Source of the DNA: Pseudomonas sp. A-RE-19
Lineage (GTDB): Bacteria > Pseudomonadota > Gammaproteobacteria > Pseudomonadales > Pseudomonadaceae
NCBI RefSeq assembly: GCF_019956555.1
Contig: NZ_JAHBDQ010000012.1
Span: 1-64,000 of the forward strand
DNA: 64,000 nt
Reading direction: 5' to 3'
Below the pieces are notes generated by a model, which had not been told where the DNA came from, did no database searches, and saw only the letters and a list, made by a program, of their open reading frames with translations. The number at the start of each line of letters is the position of its first letter. Within the stretch, counting starts at the first letter, position 1. A program made the position numbers and the translations under genes. Below are positions 31,548 to 40,475 of this stretch, in pieces.

Positions 31548-32999
31548 ATGATTCCGGTGATCTTGTCAGGTGGTAGCGGCTCACGTCTTTGGCCGCTTTC
31601 GCGTAAGCAATTCCCCAAGCAATTCCTCGCCCTGACCGGCGAACAAACGCTGTTCCAGCAAACCCTGGAACGCTTGGTGTTCGAAGGCATGGACACCCCG
31701 ATCGTGGTCTGCAACAAGGAACACCGTTTCATCGTCAACGAGCAACTGAGCGCCCGCAACCTGGACGTGCAGCGCGTGCTGATGGAACCCTTCGGCCGCA
31801 ACACGTCGCCAGCAGTGGCCCTGACCGCGATGATGCTGGTCAATGAAGGTCGCGACGAGTTGATGCTGGTACTGCCGGCCGACCACGTGCTGGAAGACCA
31901 GAAAGCCCTGCAACGCGCCCTGGCCCTGGCCACCGTGGCGGCCGAGCGTGGCGAGATGGTGCTGTTCGGCGTGCCGGCGACCAAACCGGAAACCGGTTAC
32001 GGCTACATCAAATCCACCAACGATGCCCTGCTGCCGGAAGGCGTCAGCCGTGTCTCGCACTTCGTCGAAAAACCCGACGTGAAACGCGCCACCGAATTCG
32101 TCCAGTCCGGTGGTTACTTCTGGAACAGCGGCATGTTCCTGTTCCGCGCCAGCCGCTTCCTCGAAGAGCTGAAAAAACACGATCCGGACATCTACGACAC
32201 CTGCGTACTGACGCTGGAACGTAGCGCGCAGGATGCCGATACCGTCGACATCGACCCCGCCACCTTCGCCTGCTGCCCGGACAACTCCATCGACTACTCG
32301 GTGATGGAAAAAACCCAACGCGCCTGCGTCGTGCCATTGACCGCAGGCTGGAGCGATGTCGGTTGCTGGTCGTCGTTGTGGGAGGTGAATGAAAAAGACG
32401 CCAACGGCAACGTCACCAAAGGCGACGTGGTCATCCAGGACAGCAAAAACTGCATGATCCACGGCAACGGCAAACTGGTGTCGGTGATTGGCCTGGAAAA
32501 CATCGTGGTGGTCGAAACCAAGGACGCCATGATGATCGCCCACAAGGACAAGGTCCAAGGCGTCAAACAGATGGTCAACACCCTCAACGAACAGGGCCGC
32601 AGCGAAACCCAGACCCACTGCGAAGTCTATCGTCCATGGGGCTCCTACGACTCGGTGGACATGGGCGGCCGCTTCCAGGTCAAGCGCATCTCGGTCAAAC
32701 CGGGCGCGTGCCTGTCGCTGCAGATGCACCACCACCGCGCCGAACACTGGATCGTGGTCAGCGGCACCGCTGAAGTGACCTGCGACGAAAACGTGTTCCT
32801 GCTCACTGAAAACCAGTCGACCTACATCCCGATCGCCTCGGTTCACCGTCTGCGCAACCCGGGCAAGATTCCACTCGAGATCATCGAAGTGCAATCGGGC
32901 AGCTACCTGGGCGAAGACGATATCGAGCGCTTCGAAGATATCTACGGTCGCTCCACCCCGATCGAGCGTGGCGTGTCGGTGAAAACCATCGCGCAGTAA
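31548..32999 (+). CDS. algA: Bifunctional phosphomannose isomerase / GDP-mannose pyrophosphorylase AlgA
   Basis: Catalyses the first and third cytosolic steps toward GDP-mannuronate (Fru6P to Man6P, and Man1P + GTP to GDP-mannose). 483 residues. N-terminal nucleotidyltransferase begins MIPVILSGGSGSRLWPLSR with FVEKPD near residue 170; the C-terminal cupin PMI domain has GGRFQVKRISVKPGACLSLQ, MHHHRAEHWIVVSGTAEV and the zinc-ligand residues. AAAGGAG ribosome site. Last gene of the operon. Its final 12 codons reappear as a fossil at 35956-35996. Confidence 0.97.
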   Translation: MIPVILSGGSGSRLWPLSRKQFPKQFLALTGEQTLFQQTLERLVFEGMDTPIVVCNKEHRFIVNEQLSARNLDVQRVLMEPFGRNTSPAVALTAMMLVNEGRDELMLVLPADHVLEDQKALQRALALATVAAERGEMVLFGVPATKPETGYGYIKSTNDALLPEGVSRVSHFVEKPDVKRATEFVQSGGYFWNSGMFLFRASRFLEELKKHDPDIYDTCVLTLERSAQDADTVDIDPATFACCPDNSIDYSVMEKTQRACVVPLTAGWSDVGCWSSLWEVNEKDANGNVTKGDVVIQDSKNCMIHGNGKLVSVIGLENIVVVETKDAMMIAHKDKVQGVKQMVNTLNEQGRSETQTHCEVYRPWGSYDSVDMGGRFQVKRISVKPGACLSLQMHHHRAEHWIVVSGTAEVTCDENVFLLTENQSTYIPIASVHRLRNPGKIPLEIIEVQSGSYLGEDDIERFEDIYGRSTPIERGVSVKTIAQ

Positions 33000-33016
33000 C
33001 GATCAGTAAAACAACA

Positions 33017-33075
33017 AGCCCCCGTCCAGCTCGCTGCGTTCCCTATCCGCAGTGGGTTGGGCGGGGGCTTTTTTT
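33017..33075 (+). terminator. Terminator of the alginate operon
   Basis: AGCCCCCG ... CGGGGGCT with an inner CTGCG/CGCAG stem, followed by seven T. Read on the minus strand it is followed by a weaker T-rich run, so it may also end the first RHS gene. A near-identical copy lies at 36013-36072. Confidence 0.88.
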
Positions 33076-33090
33076 ACATTTGGACGTTCA

Positions 33091-35862
33091 TTACCGAAAT
33101 GACTTCCATTGAACGCTTCCCGCTGCTCTGAAGGCGACAATGTAGGCGTCCGGGATCGGGGTGATAAACGTCATTTCCACAGTCCTGGGTGGAATCATCG
33201 CAACAAATTCGGACTGATCAAGCGTGTCACCACTCATCAACAATCGGGCATCCAGACCTCCTTTGGGAGTGAATTTGAAGGGTGACCCGAGCCCCAGTGT
33301 CTGATCATTAATGGCCTGTTCTCTCAAACCCGGAATTTCCATCCGGTACAGGTAGGCTCTGGTGTCACCATACCCACCTGATTCTTCATTCATGCCGGTG
33401 GATACGTAACCGGCAACGGGGTTTCTAACGTGCTCCTGGGCCTGGGTGTTAATTCCTTTGGCCACCACTGCCTGCCTGAACTCCTGTTTGATTTTGAGTC
33501 CCCTGTTATCCCTGGGGAAAAAACCGCCTGCTGCACGGATTTGCTCAGGGGAACGATTGTCCCCTCTCATGGCCACGACACTGCCCGATGAAGTAAGCAT
33601 CAACTGATGTGAGCCCACAGCGAGTGAGCTGGCAGCATAGGAAGGAAGCGCTTCTTTTGGCTTATCCGCAGTGGGTAACACGATGGGCGGCGGCGGCCTT
33701 TTAGGCGCAACTACCGCGGCTTGCGAGACCTGGTTCGATTGAGCTGAACGCTGTAGAGGTTGGACGGGCCGAGGTGGTATAGCCGGGCTAACTACGGCTG
33801 GCGCAAGTGACGCCGGTCGTGGAGGAATTGGCGGGCGAGCGGGCACTGTGGGCTTATTCTTATCGGGAACAGGTGCGAGGCCATCTACATCAACCCACCT
33901 CACCGGATTGTTTCGAACCATCCGGTACAGGTTGAGACCATCGACAGCTCCGGCAGGATCGGGGTTGAGCCAGCGCTGTAACCACGGCATGTAATATCGA
34001 AATCCATAGTAATAAAGCCCCGTCGCATCCCGCTCCTTGCCCGAGTAACGAATGGTTTTGTAACTCGCTTCAATCATGTCAGTGCCGGTAAACCACGCCG
34101 TCTCGCCAAAGGGATAGTAGATTTCCTGGCTGATCATTCGCGCGTCATCGGCGAGTTCCAGCGTGCAGGAATTAAGGTGATCAACCAGGCTGTAGCGGTA
34201 TTGATCGTTGGTAATACCGGACGGCGGAGCGGTCTCCCAATGCAGCACACGCACGCTGTTGAGTCCCGCCTGGGCGGTGATGACCTGCCGCACTTCCCCG
34301 GTGCCGCTGTCGGTACGAAGTTCCAGCCCCGGCAAGTAACGCACTTCAGCCACCACGGTGCGGGCATTGGTCTGCAGCGAGCGGCTTTTGCGTACCCGCT
34401 GCCCCCCGCCATCGTAGACATAGGACTCCCGATCATTGAGCCCGGAGGCGCGTTCCACCGGGCTGACCGATTGCAGCTGATTGCGCAGATCCCAGGTCAG
34501 AAACCGTCCCTGATCCAGCTCCAGCAAATTGCCGTTGGCGTCGAACGCTGCGGCGATTTCTTCTTCGGTGGGTGGCACGCCGTTGCGCCAGGGCAGACAG
34601 CGATTGCTGTAGCGGGCGGCCTGCAGGTCATGCCCCGGGCCTTGTGCGCCAACGTGGGTCAGCTTCAACAGATTGCCGCCTTCGTCGTAAAAATAGGTCT
34701 GGCGGTAGTTGCTGACCGCCGCCGGATCGGTGCGGCCGACCGACTCGGGCCCTTGATTGGGACCGCCCGCCTCCCAGCCAGAAGCCTCAATTAATTGGTA
34801 AAGGCTGTCGTAGCTAAAGCGACTGACCGGATCGACACGCTGGTTGGCGAAGTAACGTACCGGCAGTGCCTTGTCTTCGATGCTCAAGACATTACCCATC
34901 CGGTCATAGTCGTAGATCAGATGCTGCAACATCTGGGAACTCGCGTCCTGCGCCCGCCGCGCCATCAATAATCCGTCTTCCGCTCGGTAAACCAGGGTGG
35001 TTTGTACGTCGTTACCGGCGGTTTCGTGTTCGACCTGTCCCTGCGCGTTGTAGCGGATATCGCTGACCAGCGTTTGCCAGGTGGTCAGTCCCTGAAGTTG
35101 CAGACGCGCCTCACGCAAGCGACCGTCAAGGGTCAGGCTGAAGGCCTGACTATTTCCCTTGGCATCGACCTGTCCCAGCACATCGCCCAGCGGGCCGAAA
35201 CGCCACATCGAGACGGCCCCCGCCCCCGGTTCAAGCAGCCGCTGGCGATCGGCTTCCAGCTCCGGCCAGTCAGGGGCAACAAGGTCCAGGGTGAAGTGAC
35301 GGACTTGCTGCGCGCATTGGCCGGTGATCGAAAATGCCTCGAACAGCACCGTTCCGGCGGGATCGTCATGACGGATCAACTGGCCGCATTGATTCTGCTC
35401 GCCATGATCAGGACCGCCATAGGTCATGCGCTCAACAGACCTTCGCGGCTCAGCTGCGCCCTGCTCGAACACTGCCACGGGACGCAGCAGGTCGTCATAT
35501 TCAACCTCGCGTCGCGTACCTCGGCTGTCCCATGCCAGCAAAATCTCGTCGTCCAAACCGGACAGGCTGAGTTGCAACCCGGCGTCGACGCTGACAGTAC
35601 AAAGCGCATTGCCAGACAGCGAATACACGGTCGTTGAATTGGCGGGCGTCAGAGGATCTTCATCCTGCAATGCCCAAAGCCGCGGATCCCACTGTTTTAC
35701 CGGGCGGCCTGCAGCATCATGGGCAGTGCGATTGATGCGCGCCTGAACAGGGTCTTTTTCGACGGCACGCCAATAGTCCACTGAACGGATGACTAAGCCA
35801 CGCGGGTCGACAACAGATAATCTGGGTGTTTTGTGGTGCATTCCCATCGTCAAGGCCTGCAT
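33091..35862 (-). CDS. RHS/TccC-type toxin with cholera-toxin-like ADP-ribosyltransferase C-terminus
   Basis: 923-residue RHS-repeat protein of the Tc-toxin C-subunit type. Residues 1 to ~664 are the YD-repeat shell (YDRMGNVLSIEDKAL, YFYDEGGNLLKLTH, YYYGFRYYMPWLQRW) ending in the core-closing NPDPAGAVDGLNLYRMVRNN and VDVDGLAP, where RHS toxins self-cleave (predicted after Leu662). A Pro-rich linker (~665-740) leads to the variable domain. That domain reads VVAMRGDNRSPEQIRAAGGF (Arg766), GYVSTG (Ser821-Thr822) and SEFVAMIPP (Glu885), the R-STS-E layout of cholera/heat-labile toxin ADP-ribosyltransferases. No secretion signal, TcA/TcB gene or immunity gene is adjacent. The start at 35862 has AAGGA upstream. 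Confidence 0.88.
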   Translation of the reverse strand: MQALTMGMHHKTPRLSVVDPRGLVIRSVDYWRAVEKDPVQARINRTAHDAAGRPVKQWDPRLWALQDEDPLTPANSTTVYSLSGNALCTVSVDAGLQLSLSGLDDEILLAWDSRGTRREVEYDDLLRPVAVFEQGAAEPRRSVERMTYGGPDHGEQNQCGQLIRHDDPAGTVLFEAFSITGQCAQQVRHFTLDLVAPDWPELEADRQRLLEPGAGAVSMWRFGPLGDVLGQVDAKGNSQAFSLTLDGRLREARLQLQGLTTWQTLVSDIRYNAQGQVEHETAGNDVQTTLVYRAEDGLLMARRAQDASSQMLQHLIYDYDRMGNVLSIEDKALPVRYFANQRVDPVSRFSYDSLYQLIEASGWEAGGPNQGPESVGRTDPAAVSNYRQTYFYDEGGNLLKLTHVGAQGPGHDLQAARYSNRCLPWRNGVPPTEEEIAAAFDANGNLLELDQGRFLTWDLRNQLQSVSPVERASGLNDRESYVYDGGGQRVRKSRSLQTNARTVVAEVRYLPGLELRTDSGTGEVRQVITAQAGLNSVRVLHWETAPPSGITNDQYRYSLVDHLNSCTLELADDARMISQEIYYPFGETAWFTGTDMIEASYKTIRYSGKERDATGLYYYGFRYYMPWLQRWLNPDPAGAVDGLNLYRMVRNNPVRWVDVDGLAPVPDKNKPTVPARPPIPPRPASLAPAVVSPAIPPRPVQPLQRSAQSNQVSQAAVVAPKRPPPPIVLPTADKPKEALPSYAASSLAVGSHQLMLTSSGSVVAMRGDNRSPEQIRAAGGFFPRDNRGLKIKQEFRQAVVAKGINTQAQEHVRNPVAGYVSTGMNEESGGYGDTRAYLYRMEIPGLREQAINDQTLGLGSPFKFTPKGGLDARLLMSGDTLDQSEFVAMIPPRTVEMTFITPIPDAYIVAFRAAGSVQWKSFR

Positions 35863-35955
35863 GCCGGTGGCGTCCTTGTTTGCCTGCGGTCATCTAATCG
35901 CTCATGGGGATGCGTGGCTACTGTCAGAAACCACAGTGCCGACCAACGGTTAAAA

Positions 35956-35996
35956 CGATCGAATTTGGCGTCTGGGTGAAAACCATCGCACAGTGA
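35956..35996 (+). pseudogene. algA': Fossil of the algA 3' end (12 codons) between the two RHS genes
   Basis: Translates as IEFGVWVKTIAQ-stop, against IERGVSVKTIAQ-stop at the true algA end, and is followed by a copy of the algA terminator. It cannot be functional; it marks a tandem duplication whose unit began inside algA. Confidence 0.9.
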
Positions 35997-36012
35997 TTGA
36001 CCGGTTAAACAA

Positions 36013-36072
36013 GAAGCCCCCGTCCAGCCCGCTGCGTTCCCTATCCGCAGTGGGTTGGGCGGGGGCTTTTTT
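36013..36072 (+). terminator. Duplicated copy of the alginate-operon terminator
   Basis: Nearly identical to the terminator at 33017-33075 (one visible C-for-T change in the loop side), with a T-run after CGGGGGC. On the minus strand it may serve as terminator for the second RHS gene, which ends at 36071. Confidence 0.85.
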
Positions 36073-38932
36073 ATTTCTGGCTGCGCCTGGCCGCCGTGAC
36101 TACTTGCTTGGCCATTGTCTTCCTGACTCTGGAACGCTCAAACACATTCACTGAGGATTTTGTCCCTCCGAACAGTCCTCGTTTGGCCGTAGAGTACTTG
36201 GCGATACCACTTGCTCCCTGAACACTCTGGTAATGAACATTCCAGACTTGGCTTTTTCGGTCGTATTTCATAAACGCGAACCCGGTCAGCTGTGATTCGA
36301 CTTTTTTGTTTCCATCGGCGTCAAATCCATAGTCCATAAACTCCATGGAAGCGCTGAGCCCCAAACCATGCTCCGCAGCGGGCAACTTGTTGTATTGGGC
36401 TTCTTCTTTTCCGCCTTCCACGTGCCTGACCCGCAACACATTGTCATTGAGTTGATCGACCGTCAGCGAGCAACCACTGAAACCCGGGGTGAATACAAAC
36501 TCGGGATCTGTGCCGGTGGGCTTGAGCGGCACATCGACATAGCCACCTTGAGGAGCCCAATACCCACTGACCGCATTCGCTTGATCGGGTATTTCATTGG
36601 CGGCGATATCGACAATTTTGAGCGCATTGAATTCCCCTTTGACCGTCCCGCCAAACGTCATCTTGAGCATTGAGAATATAAAACTGGCTCCGCCCTTGGT
36701 ATTGGCCAGCGCCGAACTGACCTCCTTCGAATACGGCAGTTTCATCGGGTTCAACAAGTCCGTATTGATATGACTACGCCCAAATTCCGGCACCGCTAAT
36801 GCTTTATTTATGTTGGTCGGTGTCGAATGGAGCGGCAGCATATCCAGGCGCCTGCCGGCATTGACCGGTGTGGCGCCGGGGATATCACGCTGCGCCCCGC
36901 TGGCAATCACCGGAGTCCACAAGCCATTGGGCAATTGTTTGCGTGTGACCGCCCCATCGTCATCGATGTAATTGGCGGGGTTATTCCTGACCATCCAGTA
37001 CCGATTCAAACCATCGGTATCACCTGCCGGGTCTGGATTAATCCATCGCTGCAGCCACGGTACGTAGTAACGAAATCCATAGTAATAAAGCCCCGTCGTA
37101 TCCCGCTCCTTACCCGAATAACGAACGGTTTTATACCTGGCCTCAATGATGTCCGAGCCGGCAAACCACGCCGTCTCGCCAAAGGGATAGTAGATTTCCT
37201 GGCTGATCATTCGCGCGTCATCGGCGAGTTCCAGCGTGCAGGAATTAAGGTGATCAACCAGGCTGTAGCGGTATTGATCGTTGGTAATACCGGACGGCGG
37301 AGCTGTTTCCCAATGCAGCACACGCACGCTGTTGAGTCCCGCCTGGGCGGTGATGACCTGCCGCACTTCCCCGGTGCCGCTGTCGGTACGAAGTTCCAGC
37401 CCCGGCAAGTAACGCACTTCAGCCACCACGGTCCGGGCATTGGTCTGCAGCGAGCGGATTTGGCGTACCCGCTGACCCCCGCCATCGTAGACATAGGACT
37501 CTCGATCATTGAGCCCGGAGGCGCGCTCCACCGGGCTGACCGAGTGCAACTGATTGCGTAGATCCCACACCAAGAAGCGCCCCTGATCCAGCTCCAGCAA
37601 ATTGCCGTTGGCGTCGAACGCTGCGGCGATTTCTTCTTCGGTGGGCGGCACGCCGTTGCGCCAGGGCAGACAGCGATTGCTGTAGCGGGCGGCCTTCAGG
37701 TCATGCCCCGGGCCTTGTGCGCCAACGTGGGTCAGCTTCAACAGATTGCCGCCTTCGTCGTAAAAATAGGTCTGGCGGTAGTTGCCGACCGCCGCCGGAT
37801 CGGTGCGGCCGACCGACTCGGGCCCTTGATTGGGACCGCCCGCCTCCCAGCCAGAAGCCTCAATTAATTGGTAAAGGCTGTCGTAGCTAAAGCGACTGAC
37901 CGGATCGACACGCTGGTTGGCGAAGTAACGTACCGGCAGTGCCTTGTCTTCGATGCTCAAGACATTACCCATCCGGTCATAGTCGTAGATCAGATGCTGG
38001 ATGATTCGAGCATCATCCTGTGCCCGCCGCTCCATCAACAGGCCATCTTCAGCGCGATAAACCAGGGTGGTTTGTACGTCGTTACCGGCGGTTTCGTGTT
38101 CGACCTGTCCCTGCGCGTTGTAGCGGATATCGCTGACCAGCGTTTGCCAGGTGGTCAGCCCCTGAAGTTGCAGACGCGACTCACGCAAGCGACCGTCAAG
38201 GGTCAGGCTGAAGGCCTGACTATTTCCCTTGGCATCGACCTGTCCCAGCACATCGCCCAGCGGACCGAAACGCCACGTCGAGACAGCCCCCGCCCCCGGT
38301 TCAAGCAGCCGCTGGCGATCGGCTTCCAGCTCCGGCCAGTCTGGGGCTACAGGGTCCAGGGTGAAGTGACGGACTTGCTTCACGCATTGGCCGGTGATCG
38401 AAAATGCCTCGAACAGCACCGTTCCGGCGGGATCGTCATGACGGATCAACTGGCCGCATTGATTCTGCTCGCCATGATCAGGACCGCCATAGGTCATGCG
38501 CTCAACAGACCTTCGCGGCTCAGCTGCGCCCTGCTCGAACACCGCCACGGGACGCAGCAGGTCGTCGTATTCAACCTCCCGTCGCGTGCCTCGGCTGTCC
38601 CATGCCAGCAAAATCTCGTCGCCCAAACCGGGCAGGCTGAGTTGCAACCCGGCGTCGACACTGACAGTACAAAGCGCATTGCCGGACAGCGAATGCACGG
38701 TCGTTGAATGGGCGGGCGTCAGAGGATCTTCATCCTGCAATGCCCAAAGCCGCGGATCCCACTGTTTTACCGGGCGGCCTGCAGCATCATGGGCAGTGCG
38801 ATTGATGCGTGCCTGAACAGGGTCTTTTTCGACGGCACGCCAATAATCAACCGAACGGATGACTAAGCCACGCGGGTCGACAACAGATAATCTGGGTGTT
38901 TTGTGGTGCATCCCCATCGTCAAGACCTGCAT
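36071..38932 (-). CDS. RHS/TccC-type toxin with CNF/BLF1-like deamidase C-terminus
   Basis: 953-residue paralogue of the neighbouring RHS gene. Residues 1 to ~650 differ from it only by scattered substitutions. After NPDPAGDTDGLNRYWMVRNN the sequences part: the closing motif is IDDDGAV, without the usual GL, so self-cleavage may differ. The ~290-residue tail has GFSGCSLTVD (Cys821) and RVRHVEGG (His837), a Cys-16-His spacing near that of CNF1 (Cys866/His881) and BLF1, whose LSGC motif it resembles; Yersinia entomophaga YenC1 is a known Tc C-subunit with a CNF-like tail. Deamidation of host GTPases is inference. The DNA of this tail is visibly AT-richer than the shell. No immunity gene is adjacent. 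Confidence 0.86.
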   Translation of the reverse strand: MQVLTMGMHHKTPRLSVVDPRGLVIRSVDYWRAVEKDPVQARINRTAHDAAGRPVKQWDPRLWALQDEDPLTPAHSTTVHSLSGNALCTVSVDAGLQLSLPGLGDEILLAWDSRGTRREVEYDDLLRPVAVFEQGAAEPRRSVERMTYGGPDHGEQNQCGQLIRHDDPAGTVLFEAFSITGQCVKQVRHFTLDPVAPDWPELEADRQRLLEPGAGAVSTWRFGPLGDVLGQVDAKGNSQAFSLTLDGRLRESRLQLQGLTTWQTLVSDIRYNAQGQVEHETAGNDVQTTLVYRAEDGLLMERRAQDDARIIQHLIYDYDRMGNVLSIEDKALPVRYFANQRVDPVSRFSYDSLYQLIEASGWEAGGPNQGPESVGRTDPAAVGNYRQTYFYDEGGNLLKLTHVGAQGPGHDLKAARYSNRCLPWRNGVPPTEEEIAAAFDANGNLLELDQGRFLVWDLRNQLHSVSPVERASGLNDRESYVYDGGGQRVRQIRSLQTNARTVVAEVRYLPGLELRTDSGTGEVRQVITAQAGLNSVRVLHWETAPPSGITNDQYRYSLVDHLNSCTLELADDARMISQEIYYPFGETAWFAGSDIIEARYKTVRYSGKERDTTGLYYYGFRYYVPWLQRWINPDPAGDTDGLNRYWMVRNNPANYIDDDGAVTRKQLPNGLWTPVIASGAQRDIPGATPVNAGRRLDMLPLHSTPTNINKALAVPEFGRSHINTDLLNPMKLPYSKEVSSALANTKGGASFIFSMLKMTFGGTVKGEFNALKIVDIAANEIPDQANAVSGYWAPQGGYVDVPLKPTGTDPEFVFTPGFSGCSLTVDQLNDNVLRVRHVEGGKEEAQYNKLPAAEHGLGLSASMEFMDYGFDADGNKKVESQLTGFAFMKYDRKSQVWNVHYQSVQGASGIAKYSTAKRGLFGGTKSSVNVFERSRVRKTMAKQVVTAARRSQK

Positions 38933-39099
38933 GCCGGTGGCGTCCTTGTTCCGCAGCGATCATCTAACCGTTCGTGGAAAGACCTGGCTACTATCAGAAA
39001 TGACAGTGCCGACCAACGGCCATCGATCTTGCGCCACGAATGTCCTTTCCTGCGCCCCTTCGGTAGGATGGTGGTTATGAGTTCAAGGAGCGTTCAAAC

Positions 39100-39564
39100 A
39101 TGTTCATCGGCGTCCTGCTGGTCATCACCTGGCTGATCCTGCTGCTGCGCTATCCGGCCAAGGCCGTGCCGGTTTCCATGGCCGCCGCCGTCGGATTGGG
39201 CCTGGTGGTGACGTGGGTGATCTGGCTGGACAACCGCGAGGTCAAGCAACTGGCGCGCCTTGAACTGCGGATCGTCTATGCCCCGGAGCACTGCCCGGCG
39301 GATCGCCCCTTGAAGCTGACGATGAACAACGGCAACGACGTGCCGCTGACCGAACTGCGCTGGCGCGTCGCCGCTTATGCACCGGGCGATACGGTCAATC
39401 TGGCCGACAATCAATACGCCGCGCCGCGCTATCGCGGCCCCGGCGAACTGCAGGCCGGCGCCAGCTGGGAAGATTGCTTGCCAATGCCGCCCCTGCGCCC
39501 CGGTTATCGCCCGCAAACGCTGGAGTTTCGCGCCGAGCATTTGCAGGGTAGTTTCTCTGACTGA
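39100..39564 (+). CDS. Small membrane-anchored hypothetical protein
   Basis: 154 residues. Two N-terminal hydrophobic segments (FIGVLLVITWLILLL and MAAAVGLGLVVTWVIWL) are followed by a soluble part with LELRIVYAPEHCPADRPLKL and ELRWRVAAYAPGDTVNLADN, which reads like a beta-sandwich. I do not recognise a family with assigned function; similar proteins occur in Pseudomonas. AAGGAG lies 8 bases before the start. It precedes the SDR gene by 31 bases, so the two may be co-transcribed. Confidence 0.75.
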   Translation: MFIGVLLVITWLILLLRYPAKAVPVSMAAAVGLGLVVTWVIWLDNREVKQLARLELRIVYAPEHCPADRPLKLTMNNGNDVPLTELRWRVAAYAPGDTVNLADNQYAAPRYRGPGELQAGASWEDCLPMPPLRPGYRPQTLEFRAEHLQGSFSD

Positions 39565-39595
39565 TCCTCTTCTTTTTTTGCACAAGGACCGCGCC

Positions 39596-40420
39596 ATGCC
39601 CGTTGCGTTGATTACCGGTTGCTCCAGCGGCATTGGCCGCGCGCTCGCCGAAACCTTCAAAAGTGCCGGTTACGAAGTCTGGGCCAGCGCCCGCAAGGCT
39701 GAAGACGTGGCGGCCCTGACCACCGCCGGTTTCACCGCCGTGCAACTGGACGTTAACGATGGCCCGGCCCTTGAACAACTGAGCGAGCGGATCAATCAAC
39801 AACGCGGCGGCCTTGATGTGCTGATCAACAACGCCGGCTATGGCGCCATGGGCCCCCTGCTCGACGGCGGTGTGCCGGCCATGCAGCGCCAGTTCGAAAC
39901 CAACGTGTTTGCAATCGTCGGCGTGACTCGCGCGATGTTCCCGGTGCTGCGTCGCGCCAGGGGCCTGGTGGTGAACATCGGCAGCGTTTCCGGGGTTCTG
40001 GTCACACCGTTTGCCGGTGCTTACTGTGCTTCGAAAGCCGCGGTGCATGCCTTGAGCGATGCGTTGCGCATGGAACTGGCACCGTTCGGCGTGCGGGTCA
40101 TGGAAGTTCAGCCGGGGGCTATCGCGTCCAGTTTCGCCAAGAATGCCGGCCATGAAGCGGAGCAACTGATCACCGAGCAATCGCCGTGGTGGCCGCTGCG
40201 TGAAGGTATTCGTGCACGGGCCAAGGCTTCTCAGGACAAGCCGACGCCGGCCAGTGAATTTGCCACCGGGTTGCTCAAGGCTGTGCAGCAAAGCAAAACA
40301 CCGCGTCTGGTTCGCCTGGGCAATGGCAGCCGGGCGTTGCCGTTGATGGCGGGATTGTTGCCCAAGGGGCTGCTGGAATCGGGGCTGATGAAGCGGTTCG
40401 GGTTGCGCGGGCAGCTCTGA
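39596..40420 (+). CDS. Short-chain dehydrogenase/reductase
   Basis: Classical SDR oxidoreductase of 274 residues, NAD(P)-dependent, substrate unknown. Cofactor motif TGCSSGIGRALAE at residue 8; NNAGYGAMGPL; catalytic Ser in NIGSVSGVLVTPF and the YCASK (Tyr-x-x-x-Lys) motif. The start at 39596 has AAGGA 10 bases upstream; a longer frame from 39377 would overlap the previous gene and is rejected. Confidence 0.9.
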   Translation: MPVALITGCSSGIGRALAETFKSAGYEVWASARKAEDVAALTTAGFTAVQLDVNDGPALEQLSERINQQRGGLDVLINNAGYGAMGPLLDGGVPAMQRQFETNVFAIVGVTRAMFPVLRRARGLVVNIGSVSGVLVTPFAGAYCASKAAVHALSDALRMELAPFGVRVMEVQPGAIASSFAKNAGHEAEQLITEQSPWWPLREGIRARAKASQDKPTPASEFATGLLKAVQQSKTPRLVRLGNGSRALPLMAGLLPKGLLESGLMKRFGLRGQL

Positions 40421-40475
40421 TACCGGGTCGACGCGTTCGCATCAGAACAGATATTTCAGACTTTCAGGAAAACGC

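Noticed and set aside
34177..38816. Plus-strand frames opposite the RHS genes (211, 244 and 279 codons)
   Set aside because: They occur in pairs at corresponding places in both RHS copies because the shell DNA is duplicated; no independent evidence of coding.
33091..38932. RHS genes as an antibacterial toxin with immunity gene
   Set aside because: No small gene follows either 3' end (only terminators and algA), and both tails resemble eukaryote-targeting enzymes.
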